Shown here: positions 1 through 8,986 of the stretch, piece by piece
Layout of the letters: every line of letters begins with the position of its first letter
How positions within the stretch are numbered: the first letter of the stretch is position 1
NCBI RefSeq assembly: GCF_014204865.1
Contig: NZ_JACHMG010000001.1
Span: 372,001-436,000 of the forward strand
Length of the DNA: 64,000 bases
DNA from: Amycolatopsis jiangsuensis
GTDB taxonomy: Bacteria; Actinomycetota; Actinomycetes; Mycobacteriales; Pseudonocardiaceae
Reading direction: 5' to 3'
The notes under the pieces: model-generated
Database searches by the model: none
Seen by the model: only the letters and a program-made list of their open reading frames with translations
Told to the model about the DNA's origin: nothing
Translations under genes and position numbers: made by a program

Positions 1-1182
1 GTCGGCGGTCAGCCGGAGGTCGACCGGTGGGGCGCCGTGCCGGAGCGCGTTGCCCACGAGATTGGCCACGACGAGGTCCAGCCGGCGTGGATCGAAGGCG
101 GTCAGGACGCCTTCGGGCAGGTCGGTCTCGATGCCGTCGGCGTCCGACCAGCCCCGTGCGGCCAGGCTGTCGCGCATCGCCTGTGCCACGTCCGCCTCCT
201 CCGTCCGCAGCTCGGCGCGGCCGGCGTCGAACCGGGAGATCTCGACGAGGTCCTGCACGAGCCGGGTGAGCCGGCGCGTCTCCGCGGACACCAGCCGTGC
301 GGCGACCGCGGTGTCCGCGGGCAGCTGGTCGGCGTCCTCGTCGAGCACGTCGGTGACCGCGTTCATCGCGGCCAGCGGTGTGCGCAGCTCGTGCGAGACG
401 TCGGCCACGAACCGGCGCGCGTCCGCTTCCATCGCCCGCAGCGTGCCGACGGTGCGTTCCAGCTCCGCGGCGGTGCTGTTGAACGTGGTCACCAGCTGGG
501 CCAGTTCGTCCGAGCCCTTCGCCGGCAGCCGCACGTCGAGCTGGCCGTGACCGAGCTTGCGGGCGGCGGTGTTCAGCGCCCGCACCGGGCGCAGCACCTG
601 GCTGGCGGCCACCAGCGCGAGCGCGACCGCGATCGGCAACGCCAGCGCGGCCGTCTGCCAGGCCCGCACCGCCAGCTGTTCGATCGACGCCTGCGGCCCG
701 GCCAGCGACACCCGTTCGTAGACCTCGACCCCGGTGTGCTGCCTGCCGGTGCCGGTGATCCGCAGCACCGGCATCCCGATCAGCAGCTGCGGCGTACCGG
801 CCGTGACCACCCGCTGGAACTGGATGTTCTCGCTCGCGGCGACCTGGGTGCGCAGGTCCGGGGGCAGCTCCGCCGGGTCGAGGCCGGACCGCGAGCGCAG
901 CCCGCGGTACACCGCCACCGTGCTGCCCTTGAGGTTGTCCACCAGGTTGTCCAACTGCTGCTGGTCCGGTGGCAGGGTCATCTGCGGCAGGTAGGCGCTG
1001 ACCTGGTCGCGCAGCCGCAGCATGGCCGGGTCCTGCACACCGGCCAGAATCGTGGTCCGGGCCGAGGCGTAACTCGCCCCCGCCGCGGCCGCCGCGCCGA
1101 CCAGTGTCATCGCCGCGAACCACAGGACCAGCCGCGGACGCAGCCCGGCCCGCCACAGCCCGGCGCCACGCCGCTCGCTCAC
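1..1182 (-). CDS. Sensor histidine kinase, C-terminus cut off by the window
   Basis: Membrane sensor kinase of the partner regulator at 1179-1865. The GTG start at 1182 overlaps that gene's TGA (GTGA), so the two are translationally coupled. About 394 residues are inside the window. They show one membrane segment near residues 20-42, an extracytoplasmic domain, a second membrane segment near 180-200, a HAMP-like linker, then the H-box DVSHELRTPL with phospho-acceptor His near 264. The N-box (NLVGNALRH) is just reached; the remaining ATP-binding boxes lie beyond base 1. The layout resembles actinobacterial cell-envelope stress kinases such as CseC, but the signal cannot be read from the sequence. 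Confidence 0.9.
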   Translation of the reverse strand, partial: MSERRGAGLWRAGLRPRLVLWFAAMTLVGAAAAAGASYASARTTILAGVQDPAMLRLRDQVSAYLPQMTLPPDQQQLDNLVDNLKGSTVAVYRGLRSRSGLDPAELPPDLRTQVAASENIQFQRVVTAGTPQLLIGMPVLRITGTGRQHTGVEVYERVSLAGPQASIEQLAVRAWQTAALALPIAVALALVAASQVLRPVRALNTAARKLGHGQLDVRLPAKGSDELAQLVTTFNSTAAELERTVGTLRAMEADARRFVADVSHELRTPLAAMNAVTDVLDEDADQLPADTAVAARLVSAETRRLTRLVQDLVEISRFDAGRAELRTEEADVAQAMRDSLAARGWSDADGIETDLPEGVLTAFDPRRLDLVVANLVGNALRHGAPPVDLRLTAD

Positions 1183-1865
1183 GAGCGGCCGAACCGGTAG
1201 CCGAACCCGCGCACCGTCTGCACGTGGCCGGGCCGCGCGGGCACGTCCTCGATCTTCGCCCGCAGCCGCTGCACGCACGCGTCGACCAGCCGGGAGTCGC
1301 CGAGGTAGTCGTGTCCCCAGACCGCGGTGAGCAGCTGGCGGCGGCTGTGCACCTGACCCGGCGATCCCGAAAGCACCAGCAGCAGCTTCAGCTCGGTCGG
1401 GGTCAGCGCGACCGGCTCGCCGTGCTTGCACACCCGCATGCCCGCCCGGTCGATCTCCAGGTCGCCGTGCCGTTCGGTGCTGCCGGGGCGGGCGTCGCGG
1501 TCACCGGCCGCCCGGCGCAGCACCGCGCGGATCCGGGCATCCAGCACCCGCGGCTCGACCGGCTTCACCACGTAGTCGTCCGCGCCCGCCTCGAGGCCGG
1601 CGACCACGTCGAAATCGTCGCTGCGTGCGGTGAGCATGATGATCGGCACCTGGCCCAGCGCCCGCATCCGGCGGCACGTCTCGAACCCGTCCATGCCGGG
1701 CAGCATCAGATCCAGCACCACGATCTCCGGCGCCTGCTCACGCAGCAGCGCCATCCCGTCCTCCCCGGACGCCGCGGTGCGCACGGTGTGCTGCTGCCTG
1801 CGCAGGGCCAGCTCCAGGCCCTCGCGCACGGCCGCGTCGTCCTCCACCACCAGCACCACTGCCAC
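1179..1865 (-). CDS. OmpR/PhoB-family response regulator
   Basis: A 228-residue DNA-binding response regulator. The receiver domain (1-115) has the acidic pair E8/D9, phospho-acceptor D52 in VVLDLMLPG, T79 and K101. The winged-helix effector domain (about 130-228) ends with the typical GFGYRF wing. It is the first gene of the pair with the downstream histidine kinase, which it overlaps. Its start faces the PAP2 phosphatase gene across roughly 110 bp, so the spacer probably carries promoters in both directions. Family assignment is firm; the regulon is unknown, though CseB-like envelope stress regulators are the closest in layout. Confidence 0.93.
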   Translation of the reverse strand: MAVVLVVEDDAAVREGLELALRRQQHTVRTAASGEDGMALLREQAPEIVVLDLMLPGMDGFETCRRMRALGQVPIIMLTARSDDFDVVAGLEAGADDYVVKPVEPRVLDARIRAVLRRAAGDRDARPGSTERHGDLEIDRAGMRVCKHGEPVALTPTELKLLLVLSGSPGQVHSRRQLLTAVWGHDYLGDSRLVDACVQRLRAKIEDVPARPGHVQTVRGFGYRFGRS

Positions 1866-1975
1866 CCGGCCATTATTCGGAAAACCGGGCGCCGCGGCGA
1901 ACCGGGGCGATCTTGTTGCACAACCATGACACAGCCCGGACCGGATGCCGAAATCCGGCGGCCATGCTCGAAGGC

Positions 1976-2962
1976 ATGGCAGTGATCAGTCCCGGGATGA
2001 CCTCCGGCCGGACCACCGCGACGGTGCCCGTGCCCGCTTCGCCCGCGTCCGGCGGTGTGCCACGGCACGCACTGGCGCCGCCGCGGACGTGGCGTAGCGC
2101 GGTGCTCGCTGCGGCCGCGGCGGGGTTCGCGGCCGCGTTCGCCCTGGCCTACGTGCTTTTCGTGCGGACAGCCAGTGGACAGCAGGCCGAGGACGGCGTC
2201 GTCCACAGTGCACAGTCAGCCGGACGCTCCACTGTGGACTGGGCGCAGCCGCTGCGGCAGGTCGACCTGGTGGTGGTGCTGGGCGGCACCGGGCTCGTGG
2301 TGCTGCTGCTGGCGCTGGTGCGCAGGAGGTTCGCGCTGGGGGTGACCGCGCTGGTGCTTCTTCTCGCGCCGCTGGCCGCGGCGCAGCTGCTCAAGCTCTA
2401 CGTCCTCGTGCGCCCGGACGTGACCGACGGATCCGGCGCCCCGGGCCACAACAGCTTCCCGAGTGGGCACGTGAGCGCGGCGGCGGCAGTGCTGTTCGCG
2501 CTGGCCGTGGTGCTGCCCGCGAGGTTGCGCACCTGGGTGCTCGCCGCGGGGGTGCCTTGCGTCGCCTGGGTGGCCGCGGCGACCGTCGCGCTCGGCTGGC
2601 ATCGCCTGTCCGACACTGTGGGCGGCGCACTGCTGGTGGCCGCGGTGGTGTGCACCGGCGCGGCGGTCGTCTCGGCCCGCCGCCCGGACGGCAGGCGGAT
2701 CCCGCCGGTGACGACCGCGATCGCGCTGGCCGGGCCGTCCGCCGTGGTGCTCGGCGGCTTCGTGGTGCTGTCCTCGGCGACCTCGGGCGCGGCCCGGTTC
2801 GTCGCCGCGCTGACGCTGGCCGCACTCGGCGTGGCGGCGGTGGTGTTGCTGGCCGCCGGCCCGCTGCGCCCGGTGAACTTCGACCCGTCCGGCGTGCGGA
2901 CCCGGGTCGCGGGACCGGTGGTCGATCAACGGACCCAGCGGCCGAACCGGCCGCCGCGCTAG
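1976..2962 (+). CDS. PAP2-superfamily membrane phosphatase
   Basis: Integral membrane lipid-phosphate phosphatase of the PAP2 type. The three signature blocks are visible: K-(x6)-RP in KLYVLVRPD, PSGH in FPSGHVSAA, and a divergent third block around GWHRLSDTVGG supplying His and Asp. Several hydrophobic segments surround them, and a further membrane pair forms the C-terminal extension. Likely substrates are undecaprenyl pyrophosphate or phosphatidic-acid-like lipids, by family only. The start is uncertain: ATG at 1964, 1976 and 1997 are in frame and none has a well-placed ribosome site. Its TAG stop overlaps the TAG of the convergent pirin gene inside a CTAG palindrome (2959-2962). Confidence 0.85.
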   Translation: MAVISPGMTSGRTTATVPVPASPASGGVPRHALAPPRTWRSAVLAAAAAGFAAAFALAYVLFVRTASGQQAEDGVVHSAQSAGRSTVDWAQPLRQVDLVVVLGGTGLVVLLLALVRRRFALGVTALVLLLAPLAAAQLLKLYVLVRPDVTDGSGAPGHNSFPSGHVSAAAAVLFALAVVLPARLRTWVLAAGVPCVAWVAAATVALGWHRLSDTVGGALLVAAVVCTGAAVVSARRPDGRRIPPVTTAIALAGPSAVVLGGFVVLSSATSGAARFVAALTLAALGVAAVVLLAAGPLRPVNFDPSGVRTRVAGPVVDQRTQRPNRPPR

Positions 2963-3924
2963 TGGTTTGGGCGCGGCCTGATGCGCACTGCCGGGAGCGC
3001 CGGGGCGGGCAGCCGCGCCGGTCCGCCCGGGTGCGGTTCGACCGCGCCGAACTGCTCCGCGCCGGCTTCCCACGCTTCGCGGAAGGCCACGATCTCCTCG
3101 TGGCTGCGGGCCACGAAGTTCCACCACATCAGGATTTCCTCGCCGAACGGCGGCCCGCCGAGCAGCAGGACACGGGCCGGCACCGCGGCGCGGTTGCGCA
3201 CGGCGAGAGTGGCGTGGCCGGTGCCGAGGTAGCCGAGCTGGGTGCTTCCGAGCGGGGTGCCGGCGAAGGTGACCTCGCCGGAGTCCACCAGCAGGCCGTG
3301 CTCGAACCCGGCTTCCGTTTCCAGGGTCAGGTCCGCGCCCGGGGCGAGGACCAGTTCCGCGCCGAGCAGGGGAGAGTACGTGCGCACCGGTGAGGTCTCG
3401 CCCGCCAGCGTGCCCAGGAAGACGCGGGCGGTGGCGCCGGGCAGAGCGGTGACCGGGGGTGCGTGGTGCTGGAAGCCGCGCCCGGTGTGGCGGTGCTCCT
3501 CCGGCAACGCGACCCAGAGCTGAACCCCGTGCAGCGCGGTGGTTTCCGGGGTCGAAACCTCTTCATGGCAGATGCCGCGCCCACCGGTCATGAGGTTGAG
3601 CTCACCGGGACGGACCATCGCGTGCGTGCCGAGGCTGTCGCGGTGCTCGATCTCCCCGGCGAACAGCCAGCTGACCGTCTGCAGCCCGGTGTGCGGGTGC
3701 GGGCCGACCGACATGCCACCGCTCACCGCGGGATCGACCGGGCCGTAGTGGTCGGCGAAGCACCAGGCGCCGATGAGGGACCGCTTGCGCTGCGGCAGCG
3801 TCCGGCGCACCGGCATCGCCCGCGGTCCGCCGAGTGGCACCGAACGCGCTTCGAGGACCTCGACCGGCCCGCCCGGGGGCCCGCCGCAGGTGAGTTCAGC
3901 CGGCTCGGCCTCGACGTTGCTCAT
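2959..3924 (-). CDS. Pirin-family bicupin protein
   Basis: A 321-residue pirin. The N-terminal cupin carries the metal-binding pattern GPHPHTG followed by later His and Glu (HEE in ICHEEVS), and a second C-terminal cupin precedes WWNFVARSHEEI, typical of the family. Pirins bind a single iron or other divalent metal; some oxidise quercetin and others act as redox-sensitive cofactors. It lies just downstream of the degenerate M20 gene: an alternative ATG at 3945 would overlap that gene's TGA (ATGA) behind GGGAGG but is too close to it. The start at 3924 was chosen because the protein then begins with the usual short pirin leader. Confidence 0.88.
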   Translation of the reverse strand: MSNVEAEPAELTCGGPPGGPVEVLEARSVPLGGPRAMPVRRTLPQRKRSLIGAWCFADHYGPVDPAVSGGMSVGPHPHTGLQTVSWLFAGEIEHRDSLGTHAMVRPGELNLMTGGRGICHEEVSTPETTALHGVQLWVALPEEHRHTGRGFQHHAPPVTALPGATARVFLGTLAGETSPVRTYSPLLGAELVLAPGADLTLETEAGFEHGLLVDSGEVTFAGTPLGSTQLGYLGTGHATLAVRNRAAVPARVLLLGGPPFGEEILMWWNFVARSHEEIVAFREAWEAGAEQFGAVEPHPGGPARLPAPALPAVRIRPRPNH

Positions 3925-3941
3925 CTCGCCACGATAGCCGC

Positions 3942-5000
3942 TCATTCCTCCCGTGCCCGTGCGGTGAATCCGTCCCACGCCTGGCTCACCAGCGCCGGGT
4001 GCGCGAGCAGGTCGACCGCGGTGCGGGCCAGTGCGGCACCGGTCGCGAGCAGCACCGAACGGGCGCGCGCGGACACGGCCGCGGCGGCGAACTCCGGGGT
4101 GCCCACCGCATGGGCCGGGTCGAGGATCGCGACCGACGGGTGCAGCGTGGGGACGCGGACGCTCACGTCGCCCACCTCCGACCACTCCGGGACCGCGCCC
4201 GGCTCGGGTGGGCCGGCGTGCATGCCGCACGCCGCCAGGTGACTGGTGAACCGGGCGGTCAGCACAGGATTGTCCCGCAACGGCGCGTGGTCCGGGCCGA
4301 TCCGGCCGACCACTGCTTTCGTGCCGGTGGCCAGCGCCGCGCCCTCGGCACAGGCGGTCACGTCGGCGACCAGCCGGTCGAGGTCCGCGGCGGCCGGGGC
4401 GCGGAGGCCGAACCGGGCCTCCGCGACCTCGGGCACCACGTCGGTGGATTCGCCGCCGCGGGTCACGATGGCCCGCACCGCGGTGCCCGGCCGGGACCGC
4501 AGCGCGGAGACCGCCGTCAAGGTCTGGACCACTCCGGCCAGCGCGTCGGAGCTCTCGCCGGGCGCGGGGCCGGACCGCGCGTGCACGGTCACCCGTAGCT
4601 CGGCGCGGGCGGCGAGCGGCGTCCAGGACCAGGTGTGCACGCCGGGACGGAAGGTCAGCACCGCGTCCGCGTCGCCGGGAACCGAGTTCGCGTCGGCGAC
4701 CAGAACCGCGCGCGGCTCCCCGGCGGTGACCCGCGCGGTGGCGAGCGCGGCGCCGAGCACGGCCGCGGCAGCCACGTTGTGCCCCAGGTCCGGCCGCGTG
4801 TCGCCCGGCAGCAGGAAGACCACCGCCGGCCGTCCTTCGCCACAGCTGGCCGGGAAACCCGGCCGCACGGTGAACCCGGCGGCGGTCAGGTCCGCTTCGC
4901 CGGAGCTCACGGACCGGTCGCGGGCCAGTTCCCAGAGCCGGTCCGCCAGCTGCCCGATCTCCTGGTCGACCCGGTCGTGCCGGTCCTCGTCGGCCTCCAT
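3942..5000 (-). CDS. M20-type amidohydrolase homologue with degraded metal site
   Basis: A 352-residue protein with the overall plan of the M20D amidohydrolase/AbgB group: N-terminal catalytic-type domain, inserted lid domain, C-terminal return. The catalytic signatures are broken. The usual HxCGHD/N metal motif reads RPDLGHN, the GTPAEE proton-shuttle segment reads ADANSVPGDAD, and the FHPG metal histidine is FRPG. The surrounding sequence (GHNVAAAAVLGAALA) still aligns well, so this looks like a pseudoenzyme or an enzyme with changed chemistry, not a random frame. It is in the same orientation as pirin and may share its mRNA. The start at 5000 is the best ATG but has only a weak ribosome site. 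Confidence 0.72.
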   Translation of the reverse strand: MEADEDRHDRVDQEIGQLADRLWELARDRSVSSGEADLTAAGFTVRPGFPASCGEGRPAVVFLLPGDTRPDLGHNVAAAAVLGAALATARVTAGEPRAVLVADANSVPGDADAVLTFRPGVHTWSWTPLAARAELRVTVHARSGPAPGESSDALAGVVQTLTAVSALRSRPGTAVRAIVTRGGESTDVVPEVAEARFGLRAPAAADLDRLVADVTACAEGAALATGTKAVVGRIGPDHAPLRDNPVLTARFTSHLAACGMHAGPPEPGAVPEWSEVGDVSVRVPTLHPSVAILDPAHAVGTPEFAAAAVSARARSVLLATGAALARTAVDLLAHPALVSQAWDGFTARAREE

Positions 5001-5173
5001 GCCGCACAGGTACCCAGCCGGATCGGATTTGATCCGGCCCGGTGGTGGGCAATTCGGCCGAGCCGGGGGGAGAGGACTGCGGGAAGCCACCGGGTGCTGC
5101 CGAGTTGTTTCGCGAGGCTGATCGGCGTGAACGGCAACGTGCGAGCCCACCGTGTTGCGCCCGGTGCGCCGGC

Positions 5174-5653
5174 TCACGGAGCTTCGGTGTCCAGTCTGGA
5201 CAGCCGGGCCGACAGGTCGTCGGCGAAGCGGCCGAGCAGCCGGCCGAGCGCGGAGCGATCCTCGGGGGACCAGTCCGCCAGTGCGTCGGTGAACCAACCC
5301 AGCACGGCACCGAAGTACTTCTCCGCCGCGGCCCGTCCCGGCGCGGTGGGGGCGATCAGCCGCGCCCGCTGGTCGGCCGGGTCGGTGACGCGTTCCACCA
5401 GCCCGCGTTTCTCCAGCACCTGCACCTGACGGGTCACGTGCGGGCCGACCACCTGCAGGCGGGACGCGATCTCGCCGATCCGCAGCGGTTCGCCCGCCAG
5501 CTGGAGGGTGGTCAGGATCTGCACGGACGGGTGGTCGAGGCCGATCCCGCTCGCCTCGATCGCGCGCTCGAAGAGCCTGCCGCGGTTGAACGAGCGGCTG
5601 AGCTGGTTCAACCGCGGCAGCAGCTCCATCAGCAGTGCGCGATCGGGCTCCAT
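5174..5653 (-). CDS. MarR-family transcriptional regulator
   Basis: A 159-residue winged-helix repressor. The recognition helix region (RIGEIASRLQVVGPHVTRQVQVLEKRG) and the wing with DPADQRARL are typical of MarR. The start ATG at 5653 has AGGAGGTG at a good distance. It is divergent from a flavin monooxygenase gene, and the 140-bp spacer holds two palindromes built from TACCTAA. This suggests it represses both itself and the monooxygenase until a phenolic or xenobiotic ligand binds. The ligand is unknown. Confidence 0.92.
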   Translation of the reverse strand: MEPDRALLMELLPRLNQLSRSFNRGRLFERAIEASGIGLDHPSVQILTTLQLAGEPLRIGEIASRLQVVGPHVTRQVQVLEKRGLVERVTDPADQRARLIAPTAPGRAAAEKYFGAVLGWFTDALADWSPEDRSALGRLLGRFADDLSARLSRLDTEAP

Positions 5654-5674
5654 CGGGGCACCTCCTTGAATACT

Positions 5675-5689
5675 TACCTAACTTAGGTA
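5675..5689. promoter_or_regulatory. MarR operator 1 (predicted)
   Basis: A perfect 15-bp palindrome, TACCTAA-C-TTAGGTA, 21 bp upstream of the MarR start codon. It would overlap the MarR promoter and suits autorepression. Confidence 0.7.
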
Positions 5690-5743
5690 TATAGTCGGGT
5701 CATCGCGATCGCCGGACGAGGTGGCGGTCGCCCGAGAAAAGGA

Positions 5744-5754
5744 TACCTAAGGTA
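5744..5754. promoter_or_regulatory. MarR operator 2 (predicted)
   Basis: A perfect 11-bp palindrome, TACCT-A-AGGTA, 39 bp upstream of the monooxygenase ATG. It reuses the TACCTAA half-site of the 5675-5689 palindrome, so both are probably bound by the same regulator. Confidence 0.6.
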
Positions 5755-5793
5755 GGCATTCGCTGCCGGCCGAGGGATCGGAAGGGTGTGCTG

Positions 5794-6975
5794 ATGACCA
5801 AGTCCGTGCTGATCTCGGGGGCGAGCATCGCCGGGCCGACGCTGGCGTACTGGCTGGATCGCTACGGCTTCGACGTGACCGTGGTGGAGAAGGCACGCAC
5901 GGTGCGGGGCGGCGGGTATCCGATCGACGTGCGCGGCACGGCGATCGAAGTGATCCAGCGGATGGGCCTGCTGCCGCAGATCCGGGACGCGCACGTGGGC
6001 TCCGGCCGGCTCACGTTCTTCGACGGCGCCGGAGCGTCGATCGCCACCATCGAGCCCGAGCGGCTGACCGGCGGGGTGACCGGCCGCGACGTGGAGATCC
6101 GCCGCGGTGATTTGACCAGCGTGCTCTACGGCGCCGTCCGTGACCGCGTCGAGTTCCGGTTCTCCGACTCGATCACCGCGCTGGACGACCGCGCCGGCGG
6201 CGTCGATGTGACCTTCCGCAGTGGAACGCAGCGCACGTTCGATCTCGTGATCGGCGCGGACGGCCTGCACTCGGGCACCCGCGCGCTGACGTTCGGGCCG
6301 GAGGAGCAGTTCCACCGTTACCTGGGCTACTGCTTCGCGGGCTTCACGATGCCGAACCACCTCGGTGTCTCGCAGGAGGCACTCAGCTGGAACGTGCCCG
6401 GCCGCGGCGCGATGATCTACGCGATGGGCGGAACCGACGAGGTACACGGGTTCCTGAACTTCAGCCGCGCCGAAGCGCCGTTCCACGCCTTCACCGATCC
6501 CGCGGCGCAGCGCGAGCTGGTCGCCGCCACGTTCGCCGGAGACGGCTGGGAAGTGCCGCGGATGGTCGAGACGATGCGCGCGGCGGACGACCTGTTCTTC
6601 GACGTGGTCAGCCAGATTCACCTGCCGGTGTGGTCGAAGGGCCGGGTCGCGCTGGTCGGCGACGCCGCGTACGCGCCATCGTTCTTCTCCGGCCAGGGTT
6701 CCAGTATCGCGATCGTGGGCGCCTACCTGCTGGCACGTGGGCTGTCGGAGCTGGATCACCCGGCCGCGTTCGCCGCCTACGAGAGCGGTTCCCGCGAGTT
6801 CGTCGCGAGCAACCAGGCGCTCGCCACCGACGGCGGCAGGTTCGTCGCGCCGCGCACGGCCGAGGAACTCGAGACCCGCAACGCGGCTTTGCGAAGCCGG
6901 GCGGGCTTGCCCGGCGGTACTGCCGAAGCGGCGAATTCCATGCTGGTCCTGCCTCCGGAGCCGGCCGGCGTCTGA
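5794..6975 (+). CDS. FAD-dependent aromatic-type monooxygenase
   Basis: A 393-residue single-component flavin hydroxylase of the p-hydroxybenzoate hydroxylase fold. It has an N-terminal dinucleotide site (ISGASIAGPTLA), an internal VIGADGLHS segment, and the GDA flavin-ribityl motif in VALVGDAAYAP. The ATG at 5794 was preferred to the GTG at 5788 because GAAGGG then sits 7 nt upstream. It is divergent from the MarR gene and probably induced through the two TACCTAA palindromes. A FUSC-type membrane protein follows 75 bp downstream, suggesting oxidation plus export of an aromatic or antibiotic-like compound. The substrate cannot be deduced. Confidence 0.88.
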   Translation: MTKSVLISGASIAGPTLAYWLDRYGFDVTVVEKARTVRGGGYPIDVRGTAIEVIQRMGLLPQIRDAHVGSGRLTFFDGAGASIATIEPERLTGGVTGRDVEIRRGDLTSVLYGAVRDRVEFRFSDSITALDDRAGGVDVTFRSGTQRTFDLVIGADGLHSGTRALTFGPEEQFHRYLGYCFAGFTMPNHLGVSQEALSWNVPGRGAMIYAMGGTDEVHGFLNFSRAEAPFHAFTDPAAQRELVAATFAGDGWEVPRMVETMRAADDLFFDVVSQIHLPVWSKGRVALVGDAAYAPSFFSGQGSSIAIVGAYLLARGLSELDHPAAFAAYESGSREFVASNQALATDGGRFVAPRTAEELETRNAALRSRAGLPGGTAEAANSMLVLPPEPAGV

Positions 6976-7050
6976 GGCACCCCGGCAGGTGCCGCGGGGG
7001 AAACCGTGCCAGGCTTCCCCCGCGGAGGACCCGGACGAGAAAAGGTGGGC

Positions 7051-8889
7051 ATGAACGCTCTGGCACGCGGCGGCGGGATGCTGGCCGTGATCCTGGTCGT
7101 GGTCGGCGGTACGGCCGGCCTCGGTGCGGCACTCGGCCTCGGCGGTACGGCGGTGCTGGCCGGGCTCACCGCGATGTTCTGCTTCCTCCCCGCCTCCGGC
7201 GGGCCGCTGCGGTCGGATCTCCGGCTGCTGGCCGCGTTCGCTCCCGCGGTCGTGGTGGGTGGCGCCGGACCGCGGCTGCTGGGCGAGGCTTCGCCGGTTG
7301 CCGCGATCGCGCTGCTGGTGGTCGCGGTGTTCGTGGCGGCGTTGCTGCCGGCGCTCGGCCCGCGGTTCGTGACCGTGGGCCTCGGTCTGGGCATGGCCTC
7401 GGTGTTCGGCTACGGGTTCCAGCTCAGTGGATCGGCCACGCCGGCGCAGATCATCGGCGCGCCCGCGGTGGCCGTCGGGGTCGTGATCGTGCTGCGGCTG
7501 CTGATGGGAATCGCGGATCCGGGCAAACCGACCCGTGCCGCGCTCGCCGACGCAATGGCCGGACCGGCCCGCGAAAGCGCGGAACAGGCGGTGCGGCTGT
7601 GGCTGGCCGACCGGCCGCGCGCGTGGCAGGCGCGGGTGCTCGCGGCGACCGCCAGGACCCACGGCACGGTCGCCGTGCTGCGGGACCGGCTCCGCGCCTT
7701 CGAACCCGAGCAGGCCGAGGCGGTCACGCGGGTGCTCGACGTGGTGGACGAGAGGCTGGCCGCACTCGCCGAAACGGTGCGCGTGAAGCAGGTACCGGCA
7801 GAGCCGCCCCAGATCGACCGCGTCGATCCGGACGTGCTGCTGCCCGGAGACACCGCGGCGTTGCTCGACGAGGTGTGGGCCGCGCTGACCGACCTCCGCG
7901 ACGCCGCGACCGGACGTGACGAGTCCACAGTGGAATTCCCGAGGCACGTCGTGCGGGAGGTACTGCGGCAGGAAGCCGGCGGCGCGTTGTCCTGGCGGTC
8001 GGCCCAGCTGCGGCACGCGGTGCGGTGCGCTCTCGGGATCCTGGTCGCGGTGGTGGTCGCCGCGTTCCGGCCGGGCGACCCGCTGACGGTTTCGTTCCTC
8101 ATGACGACGTTCGCGATCATGCAGCCGGAGTGGCGGGACACGCTGACCAAGGCCTGGCAGCGCGGGGCAGGTGCGGCGGCCGGCGCGGTGGTGCTGGCGC
8201 TCGCGCTGTGGCTGCTCCCGCAGTCCGCGCTGCTGCCGCTGGGGATCGTCGCGCTGCTCGTCGGTTTCCCGTTCCTGCAGACGAAACCGATGGTGTTCAA
8301 CGCGTGCATCGTGCTGATGGCGGTCGGGGTGAACGCGAGCACCCGGCATCTCGACGCGGTGTCCACGCTCCTGGAGTACCTGCTGCTGGTCCTGCTGGCA
8401 GTGGTGATCGGCCTGCTCTTCGGCTTCGCCGCGGTGCCCGGGGCGCCGAAACCATCGGTGGCACAACGGGTGTCGACCGCGGTCGAGGCGACCGGCGAGC
8501 TGCTCGGCACCGTCGGGTCCCGGCTGCGCGGCGGGGCCGGCCGGCGCGAGGTGGGGATGCGGTTCCGCGCCGCGGCTCGGACAGTGCAGGACCTGCTGAA
8601 CCCGGAAGCGGGCAGCCGGGAGCCCGGTGTGGAACAGCGGAGCGCGCTCGACGAGCTGGGCGAAGGGTTGCGGGGCCTGACGGCGTCCGCGGGCGCGCTC
8701 GTGCAGCGCGGTGCGGAGTCCCCGGCGATGGCGGAGTTCGCGGACCGCGCGGCACGGGCGCTGTCCGGTGGCGGGGACCTGCCCGAACCGCCGCCGTCCG
8801 CCGACGAGGAGGAGCGGCTGCTCGCCGATCTCGTACTGGCCGATCTGCGCCGGGTGCGCGGTGGTGCCGGGGCGTTCGCGGCGGCTTGA
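7051..8889 (+). CDS. FUSC-type integral membrane protein
   Basis: A 612-residue membrane protein with two hydrophobic bundles: about six helices in residues 1-155 and a second set in about 325-480, separated and followed by soluble helical segments. This is the arrangement of fusaric-acid-resistance-like (FUSC/aromatic acid exporter) proteins, and the segment SFLMTTFAIMQPEWRDTLTK matches the usual start of the second bundle. It lies 75 bp behind the monooxygenase in the same orientation and probably shares its MarR control. Transport is inferred from family only. A strong hairpin at 8927-8965 ends the unit. Confidence 0.8.
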   Translation: MNALARGGGMLAVILVVVGGTAGLGAALGLGGTAVLAGLTAMFCFLPASGGPLRSDLRLLAAFAPAVVVGGAGPRLLGEASPVAAIALLVVAVFVAALLPALGPRFVTVGLGLGMASVFGYGFQLSGSATPAQIIGAPAVAVGVVIVLRLLMGIADPGKPTRAALADAMAGPARESAEQAVRLWLADRPRAWQARVLAATARTHGTVAVLRDRLRAFEPEQAEAVTRVLDVVDERLAALAETVRVKQVPAEPPQIDRVDPDVLLPGDTAALLDEVWAALTDLRDAATGRDESTVEFPRHVVREVLRQEAGGALSWRSAQLRHAVRCALGILVAVVVAAFRPGDPLTVSFLMTTFAIMQPEWRDTLTKAWQRGAGAAAGAVVLALALWLLPQSALLPLGIVALLVGFPFLQTKPMVFNACIVLMAVGVNASTRHLDAVSTLLEYLLLVLLAVVIGLLFGFAAVPGAPKPSVAQRVSTAVEATGELLGTVGSRLRGGAGRREVGMRFRAAARTVQDLLNPEAGSREPGVEQRSALDELGEGLRGLTASAGALVQRGAESPAMAEFADRAARALSGGGDLPEPPPSADEEERLLADLVLADLRRVRGGAGAFAAA

Positions 8890-8926
8890 GCCGGAAACCG
8901 GTGGCGCACCGGCGTTCCGTTGCCCG

Positions 8927-8965
8927 CGCCACCGCAGCCGTCCGCTCCGCACGGCTGCGGTGGCG
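8927..8965 (+). terminator. Hairpin terminator after the FUSC gene
   Basis: Perfect 15-bp inverted repeat (8927-8941 and 8951-8965) with a 9-nt loop and no U-tract, as usual in high-GC actinomycetes. It ends 21 bp before the next start codon, so that gene needs its own promoter; CATAGT at 8974-8979 is a candidate -10 for a nearly leaderless transcript. Confidence 0.65.
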
Positions 8966-8986
8966 GGCCCGGGGCATAGTGGTGGC

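Noticed and set aside
3925..5310. Very long pirin open frame extending upstream to 5310
   Set aside because: The extension lies in another frame of the M20-like gene and adds arginine/proline-rich sequence with no pirin features; the protein is complete from 3924.
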